A stretch of DNA of 64,000 bases from assembly GCA_019694875.1 (NCBI GenBank), contig JAIBBC010000002.1:682001-746000 (forward strand). Reading direction: 5' to 3'. Below are positions 35,937 to 44,916 of the stretch, in pieces; within the stretch, counting starts at the first letter, position 1; every line of letters starts with the position of its first letter. The notes beneath the pieces were generated by a model. The model made no database searches and was not told where the DNA came from. It saw nothing but the letters and a program-made list of their open reading frames with translations. A program made the translations under genes and the position numbers. The DNA is from Cyclobacteriaceae bacterium. GTDB taxonomy: Bacteria > Bacteroidota > Bacteroidia > Cytophagales > Cyclobacteriaceae.

Positions 35937-37958
35937 TTATTTGAGTTGCTGAACGACTTCTTCAACTGTTTTAACCGGGAGCTTACAGGTTTTGTTGTAA
36001 CAAACATAGATTAACTCACTGTCACCTTGTGTCTTGTCGCGCAGGAGCGGCAACCGACTTGGTTTATCCGATCCCATCACCAATGCGAATGGCTGGTACT
36101 GTTTTTTGAACTGATGCTTTCGGCTTAACCCGGACTCACCGGTAAAAACTACTTCTGCAAGTCCGGCCTTTATCTCCGCTAGCACGATTCCCCAGTTACT
36201 CATGTAGTTAGGTTCTTCTGAAATCAAGTGACTGATACTTTCGGCCATTTCAGTCGCCTTTGTCTTCCAGTCATCCCTGTCCAGCATAATTCCCAAATGG
36301 AAAAGATTCTGAACCATCACGCTGTTGGATGATGGAATCACATTGTCGAAGATTTCTTTTTTGCGGGCAATCAGTTTTTCGGCCTGCAGACTTGTGTAAA
36401 AGAAGAATGATTCGTTTGGGTCGTAAAAATTCTCCAGCACATATTCCATCAAATTGCCCGCACGTTCAATCCATCGTTCAGTAAAGTTTGCCTGATACAA
36501 TTTGATGTATGCCTGGATCACGTACGCGTAGTCTTCGAGGAAACCTTCGGTAGGGCCACGCTTGCCCTTGAACGAACGGAACAGCTTATTTCCTTCCAAT
36601 AAGTTTTGTTCGAGAAATTGCATGTTTAAAATAGCCATCCCCAAAAAGCGGGGTTCGCTAAACGCATGAAATGCGTCCAGTAAGCCGATTATCGTCATCG
36701 CATTCCAGCCGGAGAGAATCTTATCATCCAAACCCGGTCTGATCCGCTGTTCCCGAACCTTGAGCAATGTGCGCGTAACCGAGCCAAGTAACTGGTTGAA
36801 TTCTTCTTTGCTGAGTTTATAGTCCTCCAGGAGTTGGTCCAGATGATCTGTCTTCAATAGGATGTTTTCACCGTGCTCCCAGTTTCCTTCTGGCACAATT
36901 TCAAAGTAGTCGGCAAATAACTTTGTGTACTCGGGAACGATCAGGCTTGTAAGTTCTTTATAATTCCATACATAATACTTGCCTTCAATTCCTTCACTGT
37001 CCGCGTCAAGTGCAGAATAGAACCCGTGATCTTCGCTCGTCATTTCGCGCACCAGCCACTCGTACGTCTCGAAGACAACCGTTTTAAAACGTTCGTCTTT
37101 CGAAATCATGTACGCTTCGCTGTACAAACTCAGCAACTGCGCATTATCGTATAACATTTTTTCGAAGTGTGGTGCAAACCATTCACCATCTACTGAATAG
37201 CGTGCGAAGCCACCGCCAAGCTGATCGTAAATTCCACCGGCTGCGATCTTCTTTAAGGTGAAGAGTGTATGATTTAGAGCTGATTCATTTTTAGTGAGAT
37301 GCCAATACCGCAGTAACCACAACCAGATCGAAGGCATAATGAATTTGGGCGCACGATCCAGTCCGCCATGCGTTTTATCGAATTTCTTTTCAAGTTGTGC
37401 ATAGGTACTATCCAACATCTTACGGAAATCAGCCTCGGCCGACTTCTTTTGATACTGACTGATGCCCTGGTTCGCCAGATGATTTGTTAACGCATCCGCG
37501 GATGCGAGAATATCTTCGCGTTTGGATTGATAGGCAGTGTGGATGTTGGTGAGAACCTGCGTCCATACTTGCGGTGAGAAATAGGTGCCGCCAAAAAATG
37601 GCTTCTGATCGGGCGTGAGAAATACATTTAAAGGCCAGCCACCGTTCACACCCACTGCCTGAACGGCATCCATGTAAATCTGGTCAATGTCTGGCCGTTC
37701 TTCGCGGTCAACTTTAATACACACAAAGAAACTGTTCATCACCTCCGCCACGCTTTCTTTTTCGAACGACTCACGTTCCATTACGTGACACCAATGGCAG
37801 GATGAATAGCCAATGCTAATCAGGATCAGCTTGTTTTCTTTTTTCGCTTTCGTTAACGCTTCTTCGCCCCATTCAAACCAATCTACGGGATTGTGTGCAT
37901 GCTGCAATAAATACGGACTCGTGGCGCGAATCAGCCGGTTGGTGTGCTTATCGTTCAT
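35937..37958 (-). CDS. DUF255 thioredoxin-domain protein (YyaL/SPATA20-like)
   Basis: 673 residues from the ATG at 37958, which overlaps the end of the GSCFA gene by 11 bp. An N-terminal thioredoxin-like domain holds the CxxC pair Cys54/Cys57 ([15 protein letters not shown]) and [13 protein letters not shown]. The rest forms an (alpha/alpha)6 barrel of N-acylglucosamine 2-epimerase type, with [15 protein letters not shown] and GWNAMTI. Biochemical role is unknown despite wide distribution; redox or sugar-related activity has been suggested. It has no signal peptide, so cytoplasmic. It closes a five-gene minus-strand run. Confidence 0.92.
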   Translation of the reverse strand: MNDKHTNRLIRATSPYLLQHAHNPVDWFEWGEEALTKAKKENKLILISIGYSSCHWCHVMERESFEKESVAEVMNSFFVCIKVDREERPDIDQIYMDAVQAVGVNGGWPLNVFLTPDQKPFFGGTYFSPQVWTQVLTNIHTAYQSKREDILASADALTNHLANQGISQYQKKSAEADFRKMLDSTYAQLEKKFDKTHGGLDRAPKFIMPSIWLWLLRYWHLTKNESALNHTLFTLKKIAAGGIYDQLGGGFARYSVDGEWFAPHFEKMLYDNAQLLSLYSEAYMISKDERFKTVVFETYEWLVREMTSEDHGFYSALDADSEGIEGKYYVWNYKELTSLIVPEYTKLFADYFEIVPEGNWEHGENILLKTDHLDQLLEDYKLSKEEFNQLLGSVTRTLLKVREQRIRPGLDDKILSGWNAMTIIGLLDAFHAFSEPRFLGMAILNMQFLEQNLLEGNKLFRSFKGKRGPTEGFLEDYAYVIQAYIKLYQANFTERWIERAGNLMEYVLENFYDPNESFFFYTSLQAEKLIARKKEIFDNVIPSSNSVMVQNLFHLGIMLDRDDWKTKATEMAESISHLISEEPNYMSNWGIVLAEIKAGLAEVVFTGESGLSRKHQFKKQYQPFALVMGSDKPSRLPLLRDKTQGDSELIYVCYNKTCKLPVKTVEEVVQQLK

Positions 37959-38928
37959 GAAGTTGCGCTTTAACGGATGCCAGTTCCTCCTCAACATTTA
38001 CCGTGCCACGCAAATCTTCCAGGTCTGTTAATAGTTTTTTCAGAAACGACCGATGTGAATCGGAATCGCCATGAAAAGGTTTGTGATTTAATGCAGTAAC
38101 GATTTGCTTCCAGTTTATTAGAAACTCCTGAGTGGATTTATCGAAGTAAGCCTCCGAAAATTTTTCCCAAATATAATCTTCGGCAACGGGGGCAGGATGA
38201 AGCATGTCGGATTTATAAAACCGGTAATCGCGTAAATCATCCATCATAATTTCAAATGCGGGAAAATACTGAACCTCCGGATGTTGCTCTGAAATGGTGT
38301 GGCAAGCGCTGCGCAGAATCGCTTTGCTGACTCCGTTTAACTGAATGGAATCTTTGATGTGACGTACGGGGCTAACCGTGAGAATAATTTTGCATGAAGG
38401 ATTGAAAGCCTTCAGATTCTGATAAAATCCCTGGAATGATTCAACAATCTTCTTTTCCGTGAGAAGTTCTTTAGTGAAGTTTGCGGACGGAACTTTATGA
38501 CAATTCGCTACGATGTCGCCCGTATCATTTCTCTTATATACGAACGCAGTTCCATAGGTGATGATGATCCAATGCGCGGTTTTCAGGAATGTATGCGCAT
38601 CACGGATTGTTGACTTAACAGCGCGCTCCACGTTTTCTTTTTCCGGATCTGAAAAAGCTGAATGAAAATCGTAGTGCGCAAATAACCCGTTATGTTCAAA
38701 ATAGGAGTGAGGCGCAGGATGTGCGTTATTGAATGCCGCGCGGAGTAATTTGTGAATCGAAACCGGGTTGTACGTGGTGCCAAACGGGTTAACGATAATG
38801 TTGAATTTGTTTTCCGACAATTTGCTTCCGATAGCATCCGAAAAGCAAGAACCTGTTGTCAGGATATCGTGCTTCAGGCTGATCGGATACTTCGCTTTTT
38901 CAATTTTGATTTCCGTGCGAAAGTGCAT
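37948..38928 (-). CDS. GSCFA domain protein
   Basis: 326 residues from the ATG at 38928, one base after the stop of the transglutaminase-like gene; a longer frame inside that gene was not used. The name-giving motif GSCFSD is at residues 26-31, followed by NPFGTTYNP and, later, the typical [11 protein letters not shown] and [11 protein letters not shown]. The fold is SGNH-hydrolase-like. The family function is not known; the layout suggests a hydrolase or acyltransferase acting on cell-surface or cofactor substrates. No signal peptide. Overlapping starts and stops couple it to the genes on both sides. Confidence 0.9.
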   Translation of the reverse strand: MHFRTEIKIEKAKYPISLKHDILTTGSCFSDAIGSKLSENKFNIIVNPFGTTYNPVSIHKLLRAAFNNAHPAPHSYFEHNGLFAHYDFHSAFSDPEKENVERAVKSTIRDAHTFLKTAHWIIITYGTAFVYKRNDTGDIVANCHKVPSANFTKELLTEKKIVESFQGFYQNLKAFNPSCKIILTVSPVRHIKDSIQLNGVSKAILRSACHTISEQHPEVQYFPAFEIMMDDLRDYRFYKSDMLHPAPVAEDYIWEKFSEAYFDKSTQEFLINWKQIVTALNHKPFHGDSDSHRSFLKKLLTDLEDLRGTVNVEEELASVKAQLHER

Positions 38929-38929
38929 G

Positions 38930-39880
38930 TTATTGTTGCTGTTGCATTTCCTGAAACCTCCTGAATGAATTCTGAGAATACGATACGTGCGGTGTTGGGA
39001 TAACACTTTCTTTCTCTTCTAAATTTGTTGTGCCATCTTCATACTCAACGCTTACGGCCACTTCCAGCGTGTGGTTTGAAGTTCCGCGATACGTTCCTTT
39101 CACAGGCGAACAGTCGGTGAAGTTTTTACCTACTGCCAGCCGAACGTGGGTTTCGTTTACCAGCACGTTGTTGGTTGGATCGATACCTAACCAGCCGTAA
39201 TCCGGAATAAACGCTTCAACCCAAGCGTGCGTGGCACCTTCACCCCGCATGCCATTTTTGTGCGGACAAATATATCCGCTTACATAGCGTGCCGGTATCT
39301 TCACTTTTCGAAGCATCGCAAGCAATAAGTGAGCAAAATCCTGACAAACTCCGGACTTAATTTTCCAAATTTCATCAATGGTCGTTTCAACCGTGGTGAT
39401 ACCTTTTTTATAGGTAAAGTTCTTATAAATGTAGGAGCAGAACTGATTGGCAAGCTCCAGCGGGGTTTTGTTCTGGAATTCAGGTTGGGTAATTAATAAA
39501 TCAATTTCCCGCAACGAATCACCAGAAGAAGTTTTCAAAAAATCTATGTAAGGAACCTGGTACAAAATTGAATCGTAGAATTTCCACTGCTCTTCATGCG
39601 AGAGTTTTACGGTTGGCGTGGGTTTATTTTTGGTCGCGACAATAAGATGGGAATCGATTACCAACTCCTGATGCGGTTTTGAATGCGTAAACGTTCCCAC
39701 ATCATTGCCGTAGTAGTCCTTATGCATTTCCACTACCGGATTTCCGGTGATTTGAATCGCATGCTGAAGAACGTCCTGAAAACTGTCTTTTATCGGGTAA
39801 AGAATAATTTGATTGGCGCTGTCACGCACCGGAACCTCGTATGAATACCGGGTTATGTGCCTGATTTTGAATTTAGACAT
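38930..39880 (-). CDS. Transglutaminase-like cysteine peptidase (BTAM-type)
   Basis: 316 residues from the ATG at 39880. The N-terminal bacterial transglutaminase-associated region (FKIRHITRYSYEVPV) is followed by a transglutaminase-like core with the catalytic Cys in SGVCQDFAHL (about 177), His in ATHAWVEAF (about 218) and Asp in LGIDPTNN (about 233). In this gene family the core probably works as a peptidase or amide-bond transferase, not a protein crosslinker. It follows alpha-E and the permuted ATP-grasp on the same strand, a conserved trio in many bacteria. Confidence 0.94.
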   Translation of the reverse strand: MSKFKIRHITRYSYEVPVRDSANQIILYPIKDSFQDVLQHAIQITGNPVVEMHKDYYGNDVGTFTHSKPHQELVIDSHLIVATKNKPTPTVKLSHEEQWKFYDSILYQVPYIDFLKTSSGDSLREIDLLITQPEFQNKTPLELANQFCSYIYKNFTYKKGITTVETTIDEIWKIKSGVCQDFAHLLLAMLRKVKIPARYVSGYICPHKNGMRGEGATHAWVEAFIPDYGWLGIDPTNNVLVNETHVRLAVGKNFTDCSPVKGTYRGTSNHTLEVAVSVEYEDGTTNLEEKESVIPTPHVSYSQNSFRRFQEMQQQQ

Positions 39881-39893
39881 GAAAAGAGAATTA

Positions 39894-40826
39894 CTAACTG
39901 TATGCAAAGTAATGCTCATTTAACGCATTACCAATGTTTGTGAGATCCTGATTCAATTCGGTGAGAAACTTGTGCAAGCCCTGATCGGAAAGTGTTTGCA
40001 TGTTCGAGTACTGAAGTTTGCTGCGCAGCCGGCCGATCATAAACCGAATCTTATCATAGTTCGTTCGGTCGCTGCTTTCCTTCAGGCGCTCAAAATACCG
40101 GTCAAGCATGTTCACAGAGTAAATGATTGAAAGCGGATAATTATTGTTAAACACAATCAGCTCCACCACGTTTCTGGCTTCGAATCCCGAACGATAGGTT
40201 TTCAGGTAAAGTGCATATCCGGAAATAGATTGGAGGAGGTGTTTCCAATAGGTTACTTCCGCTGTTTTATCGAGATCGTAGGAGAGATCGCTGAATTTAA
40301 CATCCAGGATATCAACCGACTGAGTGGCCCGCTCGAGGTATTTTCCGATGTTCATAAAATTAAGGCCTTCGCCTCTGAACATAGTCGATTCGGCAATACC
40401 ATAATACAGCATCGCCCGGGCAATCAGCATGTCAAGCGTGGTAATCGGGTCTTTCGTTTGCAATGCCAGCGCAAGACGTTCATCGCGAACGATGTGATAA
40501 AATTCATTTAATGTTTGCCACAATTCGTTCGTGATGTTATCCTGAACCGACCGCGCATTTTCCCGGGCTTTGGTCACAAGGGTGGCAACGGCATTCGGGT
40601 TATCCTTCTCCACAATCATGTAATGCAGTACCATGCGGGTATTTTTCTCCATGCGTGAAATCTCCGCATCTTCCAGGTAGGTGAAAATTTTCAGAACGGG
40701 CCGCCAGGTAAAGGCAGCATCGTCTTGCGCGGATGCATAATTTACCTTCAGCAACCGCAATACGCTGTCGGTACGCTTTACATAACGCGACATCCAGTAT
40801 AATGAATCAGCAACTCGGCTTAACAT
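39894..40826 (-). CDS. Alpha-E domain protein (DUF403)
   Basis: 310 residues, all helical, starting MLSRVADSLYWMSRYVKRTD, the recognised start of alpha-E proteins. Conserved features include LYWMSRYVKR, MFRGEGLNFMNIGKYLERA and NNYPLSIIYS. It is nearly always found next to a circularly permuted ATP-grasp and a transglutaminase-like protein, as here, and is thought to act with them in a peptide-modifying system. It has no catalytic motif of its own and may act as a scaffold or binding partner. Gaps to its neighbours are 6 and 13 bp. Confidence 0.94.
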   Translation of the reverse strand: MLSRVADSLYWMSRYVKRTDSVLRLLKVNYASAQDDAAFTWRPVLKIFTYLEDAEISRMEKNTRMVLHYMIVEKDNPNAVATLVTKARENARSVQDNITNELWQTLNEFYHIVRDERLALALQTKDPITTLDMLIARAMLYYGIAESTMFRGEGLNFMNIGKYLERATQSVDILDVKFSDLSYDLDKTAEVTYWKHLLQSISGYALYLKTYRSGFEARNVVELIVFNNNYPLSIIYSVNMLDRYFERLKESSDRTNYDKIRFMIGRLRSKLQYSNMQTLSDQGLHKFLTELNQDLTNIGNALNEHYFAYS

Positions 40827-40832
40827 AAACGG

Positions 40833-42281
40833 TCAATTGGCTAATACCCAGGTATCTTTACTTCCGCCTCCCTGCGAGGAGTTAACCACCAGCGAGCCTT
40901 CTTTTAGTGCAACACGGGTTAATCCACCCGGAACAATCTCTATCCCGTTAGGTCCGCACAACGCAAACGGCCTAAGGTCCACGCGCCTGGGTTGAATTTT
41001 CCCGTTGATGTAACAAGGTGCAGAGGATAAACTGATGGTAGGTTGTGCAATAAATTGCCTCGGATCTTTGAGAACTTCCTTTTTATAATCTTCTACTTCT
41101 TTTTCGGATGCTGCATGACCCATTAACATTCCATATCCGCCTGACTCATTTGTTTTCTTGATCACCATTTTGTGAATGTTGTTGAACACATGCTCACGCT
41201 GATCGGTATTGATCAGATGGTAAGTCGGAACATTTTTCAGAATCGGTTCTTCGTTCAGATAATACCGGATCATTTCGGGAACATACATGTACGTAGCCTT
41301 GTCGTCGGCCACTCCGTTTCCGGGCGCATTGACAATTGCTACATTTCCTTTTCGATAAGCTGAAAGGATGCCCGATACTCCCAGGGTGCTTTCCGGATTA
41401 AATACGAGCGGATCGAGGAAGTCATCGTCAACCCTGCGGTAAATAACATCAACCTGCTGCAATCCGAAAGTTGTTTTCATGTACACCCGCTGATTCTCAA
41501 CGACCAGGTCGCGGCCTTCTACAAGTTCAACGCCCATCAGTCGCGCAAGGGTGGTATGTTCGAAGTAGGCGGAATTATACATACCTGGTGTTAGCAGCAC
41601 AACATTCGGTTCACTGGTTTGACGTGGAGAAAGTGATATCAGATTTTTGTGAAGAATGTTGGGATATTGAGTAACCGGCAATACATTATTGTGAGGAATC
41701 AGATCCGGGAAAATTCGTTTCGTGATTTCCCGGTTTTCGATCATGTAGGATACGCCCGATGGCGTTCTCAAATTATCTTCAAGTACATAAAAAGTTCCAT
41801 CATGGTCGCGGATCAAATCGATGCCGGCTATGTGTACGTAGATATCATGCGGAACATTTACATTTTGCATCTCCCGTACGTAGTGCGGACAGGAGTAAAT
41901 CATCTCAAACGGAACGACATTGTCCTTTAAAATGAACTGTGTGGAATAGATGTCTTTCAGGAACAGGTTCAGTGCCCGCAGCCGCTGCCGGATACCGGAT
42001 TCTATAAAACTCCATTCGGTGCCGGTAATGATACGCGGAATGATATCGAATGGAAAAATTTTTTCAATCCCTTCTCCGCTTGAGTAAACGGTAAATGTAA
42101 CACCCTGGCTCATGAATAATCTGCGCGCCAGTTCCTCACTTTTATTGAGGTCTGCAGCCGGAATGTTGGATATGAAATCGAATACTTTTTTGTATGGGTC
42201 GCGTACGTTTATCTGATCATACATTTCATCCCACGTGTTGACGTTGGTGGTATAGTTATCAAATAGCGTAGTTGCCTTCAT
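40833..42281 (-). CDS. Circularly permuted type-2 ATP-grasp protein
   Basis: 482 residues, family of DUF404/DUF407, with motifs AGIDLIRDHDGTFYVLEDN and RTPSGVSYMIENR. Downstream in the chain are NESGGYGMLMG and RRVDLRPFALCG, which supply nucleotide- and metal-binding residues of the permuted ATP-grasp. Likely reaction: ATP-dependent ligation of an amine or amino acid to a carboxylate, giving a small peptide or peptide tag. Which substrates are joined is unknown. The first gene of the run, it probably sets transcription for the genes that follow on the minus strand. Confidence 0.94.
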   Translation of the reverse strand: MKATTLFDNYTTNVNTWDEMYDQINVRDPYKKVFDFISNIPAADLNKSEELARRLFMSQGVTFTVYSSGEGIEKIFPFDIIPRIITGTEWSFIESGIRQRLRALNLFLKDIYSTQFILKDNVVPFEMIYSCPHYVREMQNVNVPHDIYVHIAGIDLIRDHDGTFYVLEDNLRTPSGVSYMIENREITKRIFPDLIPHNNVLPVTQYPNILHKNLISLSPRQTSEPNVVLLTPGMYNSAYFEHTTLARLMGVELVEGRDLVVENQRVYMKTTFGLQQVDVIYRRVDDDFLDPLVFNPESTLGVSGILSAYRKGNVAIVNAPGNGVADDKATYMYVPEMIRYYLNEEPILKNVPTYHLINTDQREHVFNNIHKMVIKKTNESGGYGMLMGHAASEKEVEDYKKEVLKDPRQFIAQPTISLSSAPCYINGKIQPRRVDLRPFALCGPNGIEIVPGGLTRVALKEGSLVVNSSQGGGSKDTWVLAN

Positions 42282-42383
42282 TCGGGGAAAGGGGCGTTAG
42301 GTTACGGGATAACTAATATAGTAATCCCTGAATCTTAATTGCAGACTTTTCTCGAGAATAATCGCTGCAAACGAATGCAAAAA

Positions 42384-42407
42384 CAAAAAGCCCGGATTGC
42401 TCCGGGC
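42384..42407 (-). terminator. Rho-independent terminator after rplI
   Basis: On the minus strand GCCCGGA-GCAA-TCCGGGC forms a 7-bp GC-rich stem directly followed by TTTTTGTTTTTG. It lies 47 bp after the rplI stop and closes the rpsF-rpsR-rplI unit. Confidence 0.85.
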
Positions 42408-42453
42408 CTTCTGAATCTATAAACACAATGGTTTTTGTGTCAGTATACGCTGC

Positions 42454-42897
42454 TTATTCAGCTACAACCTTAATCGTTATCGGGTGCTTCACTTCCTTGT
42501 GAAGATCAAGTGTAACGGTGTAGGTGCCTAATTGCTTAGGTTGTTCTTTGAAGAGGATCTTCTTGCGATCAACTTCGAAGCCTTTCGCCTTCAATGCATC
42601 AGCAACCTGGAACGGAGTAACCGCTCCGAAGATTTTGCCTGTCTCACCGGCTTTAGTTCCGATCTCAACAGTCAATTCTCCGATTTTCTGTGCTAACGCT
42701 TCAGCATCCTGCTTCAGCTTCGCAGCTTTGTGCGCAGCCTGGCGGATGTTTTCATTCATCATTCGCTTGTTCGACTCGTTGGCGATAATCGCAACTCCGT
42801 TTGGAATGAGGAAGTTACGACCGTAACCTGCTCTAACTTTAACGGTGTCGTTTTTATATCCAAGTCCCTGAACGTCTTGTTTCAATATCACTTCCAT
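42454..42897 (-). CDS. rplI: 50S ribosomal protein L9
   Basis: 147 residues. The N-terminal rRNA-binding domain has the signature GYGRNFLIPNGVAI (24-37), followed by the long connecting helix and C-terminal domain (GAVTPFQVADALKAKGFEVD). Length is normal. Third gene of the rpsF-rpsR-rplI operon, ending at a terminator. Confidence 0.98.
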   Translation of the reverse strand: MEVILKQDVQGLGYKNDTVKVRAGYGRNFLIPNGVAIIANESNKRMMNENIRQAAHKAAKLKQDAEALAQKIGELTVEIGTKAGETGKIFGAVTPFQVADALKAKGFEVDRKKILFKEQPKQLGTYTVTLDLHKEVKHPITIKVVAE

Positions 42898-42921
42898 GTT
42901 CGTTTCTCTTTAAAGGGTGGA

Positions 42922-43173
42922 TTATTTTAACGAATCAGCTACGTACGGAAGCAATGCAATGTGACGTGCACGTTTCACAGCTTGCGATACTTTCTTCTGA
43001 AACTTCCAGCTTGTACCGGTAAGTCTGCGGGGAAGAATCTTGCCCTGCTCGTTGATAAACTTCAGCAGGAAGTCAGGATCTTTATAATCGATATACTTGA
43101 TACCGTTTTTCTTGAAGCGGCAGTATTTAGCTTTAACTTCTGCCCGCTTGATAGGTTCGTTTACAAGTGTCAT
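42922..43173 (-). CDS. rpsR: 30S ribosomal protein S18
   Basis: 83 residues with the S18 core [18 protein letters not shown] and [20 protein letters not shown]. In the ribosome it pairs with S6, the product of the gene before it. Its ATG overlaps the rpsF stop (TAATG), which keeps S6 and S18 in step. Confidence 0.98.
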   Translation of the reverse strand: MTLVNEPIKRAEVKAKYCRFKKNGIKYIDYKDPDFLLKFINEQGKILPRRLTGTSWKFQKKVSQAVKRARHIALLPYVADSLK

Positions 43174-43556
43174 TATGCTGGCTCCTCCTCGGTTTTACGT
43201 TTACGGTTCGCGTCTGCTTTTCCTTTGTTGAATTCGCCTTTGCGTCTGCGTTCGTTGTAAACAACTGCGTGCTTATCAAGAACGGTGGTTAAAAAGCGCA
43301 TTACTGATTCATCACGTCTGTACTCGGTTTCGAGTGTGTTAACCAGTTCCGGAGATGCCGAAAACTCAATGAGGTTGTAGAAACCGGTCGACTTGTGCTG
43401 AACCGGGTAGGCCATCTTGCGAAGACCCCACTGCTCAACGTTGATCACGTCAGCCTTTCCTTTCTTCAAAACCTTCACGAATTTCTCGACAGTATCCTTC
43501 ATCTGATCATCAGACAAAACGGGATTCAAAATGAATACTGTCTCGTAGTTTTTCAT
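43173..43556 (-). CDS. rpsF: 30S ribosomal protein S6
   Basis: 127 residues from the ATG at 43556 ([16 protein letters not shown]); a longer upstream frame has no support. The S6 fold is visible, with [20 protein letters not shown] near residues 46-65. The C terminus is a basic tail rich in Arg, Lys and Asn, as in many Bacteroidota. First gene of the operon; a matching promoter lies upstream. Confidence 0.97.
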   Translation of the reverse strand: MKNYETVFILNPVLSDDQMKDTVEKFVKVLKKGKADVINVEQWGLRKMAYPVQHKSTGFYNLIEFSASPELVNTLETEYRRDESVMRFLTTVLDKHAVVYNERRRKGEFNKGKADANRKRKTEEEPA

Positions 43557-43586
43557 GGGTTTAACAATTGTTTTTAAAATGAGGTG

Positions 43587-43617
43587 CAAAAATAAGGAAA
43601 TCGACCGAAACCAGCAA
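43587..43617 (-). promoter_or_regulatory. Candidate Bacteroidota promoter of rpsF-rpsR-rplI
   Basis: On the minus strand TTG, 20 bases, then TATTTTTG, agreeing with the TTTG/TTG -33 and TAnnTTTG -7 consensus of the main Bacteroidota sigma factor. It sits about 30 bp before the rpsF start codon. The same box spacing occurs before the coiled-coil gene at 45842. Confidence 0.5.
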
Positions 43618-43671
43618 CATTTTCTGAAATCCTGCTGGAGAGTCAAAGTGTTGTAAACCAGTGTTTTGTAC

Positions 43672-43701
43672 GCCTGAATGTTACCTTTTTACTATTCAGG
43701 C
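43672..43701. other. 8-bp inverted repeat between rpsF and the VOC gene
   Basis: GCCTGAAT and ATTCAGGC flank a 14-base loop in the divergent intergenic region. It might be an operator or a transcribed hairpin in the leader of the VOC gene. No T-tract follows on either strand. Confidence 0.3.
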
Positions 43702-43808
43702 TCATTCACCGATAAAATAAAGCTAACACGGCAAAAGCGGGAAATTCCGTAATATTGGCCCTTTAATTTGCCTGAAAAGCATTATCTGAACGACTCTAAA
43801 CCACTACA

Positions 43809-44864
43809 ATGACCTACATAATCAGCGGAATCCAGCAGGTTGGCATCGGGGTAACGGATGCGGAAAATGCCTGGACCTGGTACCGCAAGCATTTCGACAT
43901 GGACGTGCCGGTTTTTAAGGACGCAGCCGAAGCAAAGCTGATGACCCGGTATACCTCTGGTAAGGTAGAGAGTCGCTATGCTATTCTTGCGCTGAACATG
44001 AGCGGTGGCGGTGGCTTTGAAATCTGGCAATACACAAGCAAGGTTCCGTTAAAGGCTGAGTTTGATATCGTGCTGGGCGATACCGGCATCTATGCAACAA
44101 AAATTAAATCACGCGCGGTAGAAGAGAAGTACAATGAGCTAAAAGCGAAGGGCGCTAATATCATCAGCCCGCTTGCTCAGGCTCCCGATGGACGCAAGCA
44201 TTTCTTTTTAACCGACCCGTACGGCAATTTGTTCGAGATTGTTGAAAGCACCAGTTGGTTCAAGCTGGGTAAGAGCAAGAATGGCGGTGTGTCAGGCTGT
44301 GTGATGGGCGTTTCTGACATCGATAAAGTTATTCCGTTATACCGTGATGTGTTGGGCTACTCGGTTGTCTATGACACGACTGAAGTATTTCAGGATTTCA
44401 AAGGCCTGCCGGGCGGGGAAGATAAATTCAGACGTGTTCTGCTTCGCGGAACCAAGACTGGCAAAGGAAACTTTGGCCGCCTCCTCGGGGCAACAGAAAT
44501 TGAACTTGTTCAGGTTTTTGGCCGTACACCACGCAAAATTTTTGGTAAGCGGAACTGGGGCGACCTCGGATTCATTCACGTATGCTTCGATGTAAACGGA
44601 ATGAAAGAACTTGCCAGGAAAGCTGAAGCTTCAGGCTTTCCGTTCACGGTCGACAGCAGCACGTCATTCGATATGGGTAAGGCCGCGGGGCAGTTCACCT
44701 ACATTGAAGACCCTGATGGAACGCTGATCGAATTCGTGGAAACACACAAGATTCCAATCTTTGAGAAAATCGGCTGGTACCTGAGTCTCAAAAAACGCAA
44801 TCCTGAAAAGCCCCTTCCAAACTGGATGGTGGGAATGTTGTCGTTGAACAGGGTAAAGGACTAA
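43809..44864 (+). CDS. VOC-superfamily dioxygenase-like protein with two glyoxalase-type domains
   Basis: 351 residues with tandem VOC (glyoxalase/extradiol dioxygenase) domains, about 1-155 and 156-330. The second domain keeps metal-ligand candidates, His in LGFIHVCFDV (about 256) and Glu in GTLIEFVETH (about 309). The first domain starts QQVGIGV with no His at the usual ligand position, although it has YGNLFEIVE at the other end. This resembles 4-hydroxyphenylpyruvate dioxygenase relatives in which only one domain binds iron, but the protein differs from HppD in its motifs and no specific substrate is assigned. It ends at a hairpin shared with another gene junction. Confidence 0.85.
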   Translation: MTYIISGIQQVGIGVTDAENAWTWYRKHFDMDVPVFKDAAEAKLMTRYTSGKVESRYAILALNMSGGGGFEIWQYTSKVPLKAEFDIVLGDTGIYATKIKSRAVEEKYNELKAKGANIISPLAQAPDGRKHFFLTDPYGNLFEIVESTSWFKLGKSKNGGVSGCVMGVSDIDKVIPLYRDVLGYSVVYDTTEVFQDFKGLPGGEDKFRRVLLRGTKTGKGNFGRLLGATEIELVQVFGRTPRKIFGKRNWGDLGFIHVCFDVNGMKELARKAEASGFPFTVDSSTSFDMGKAAGQFTYIEDPDGTLIEFVETHKIPIFEKIGWYLSLKKRNPEKPLPNWMVGMLSLNRVKD

Positions 44865-44870
44865 TCGTAA

Positions 44871-44916
44871 ATCGTTATCAGTTAATCGTAGCTACTATTA
44901 ACGTTTAACGGATAAC
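44871..44916. repeat. Intergenic inverted repeat at a convergent junction (copy 1)
   Basis: GTTATC-A-GTTAA (44874-44885) pairs with TTAAC-G-GATAAC (44905-44916). The 20 bases 44871-44890 match the reverse complement of 47911-47930 in 18 positions. Both copies lie exactly where two genes converge, which suggests a shared two-way terminator or small repeat family. Confidence 0.6.

Noticed and set aside
43611-43638. CCAGCA/TGCTGG hairpin upstream of rpsF considered as an S6:S18 leader element.
   Set aside because: It overlaps the -33 box of the predicted promoter and so would not be in the transcript; the CCG-bearing internal loop of that leader is also not visible.
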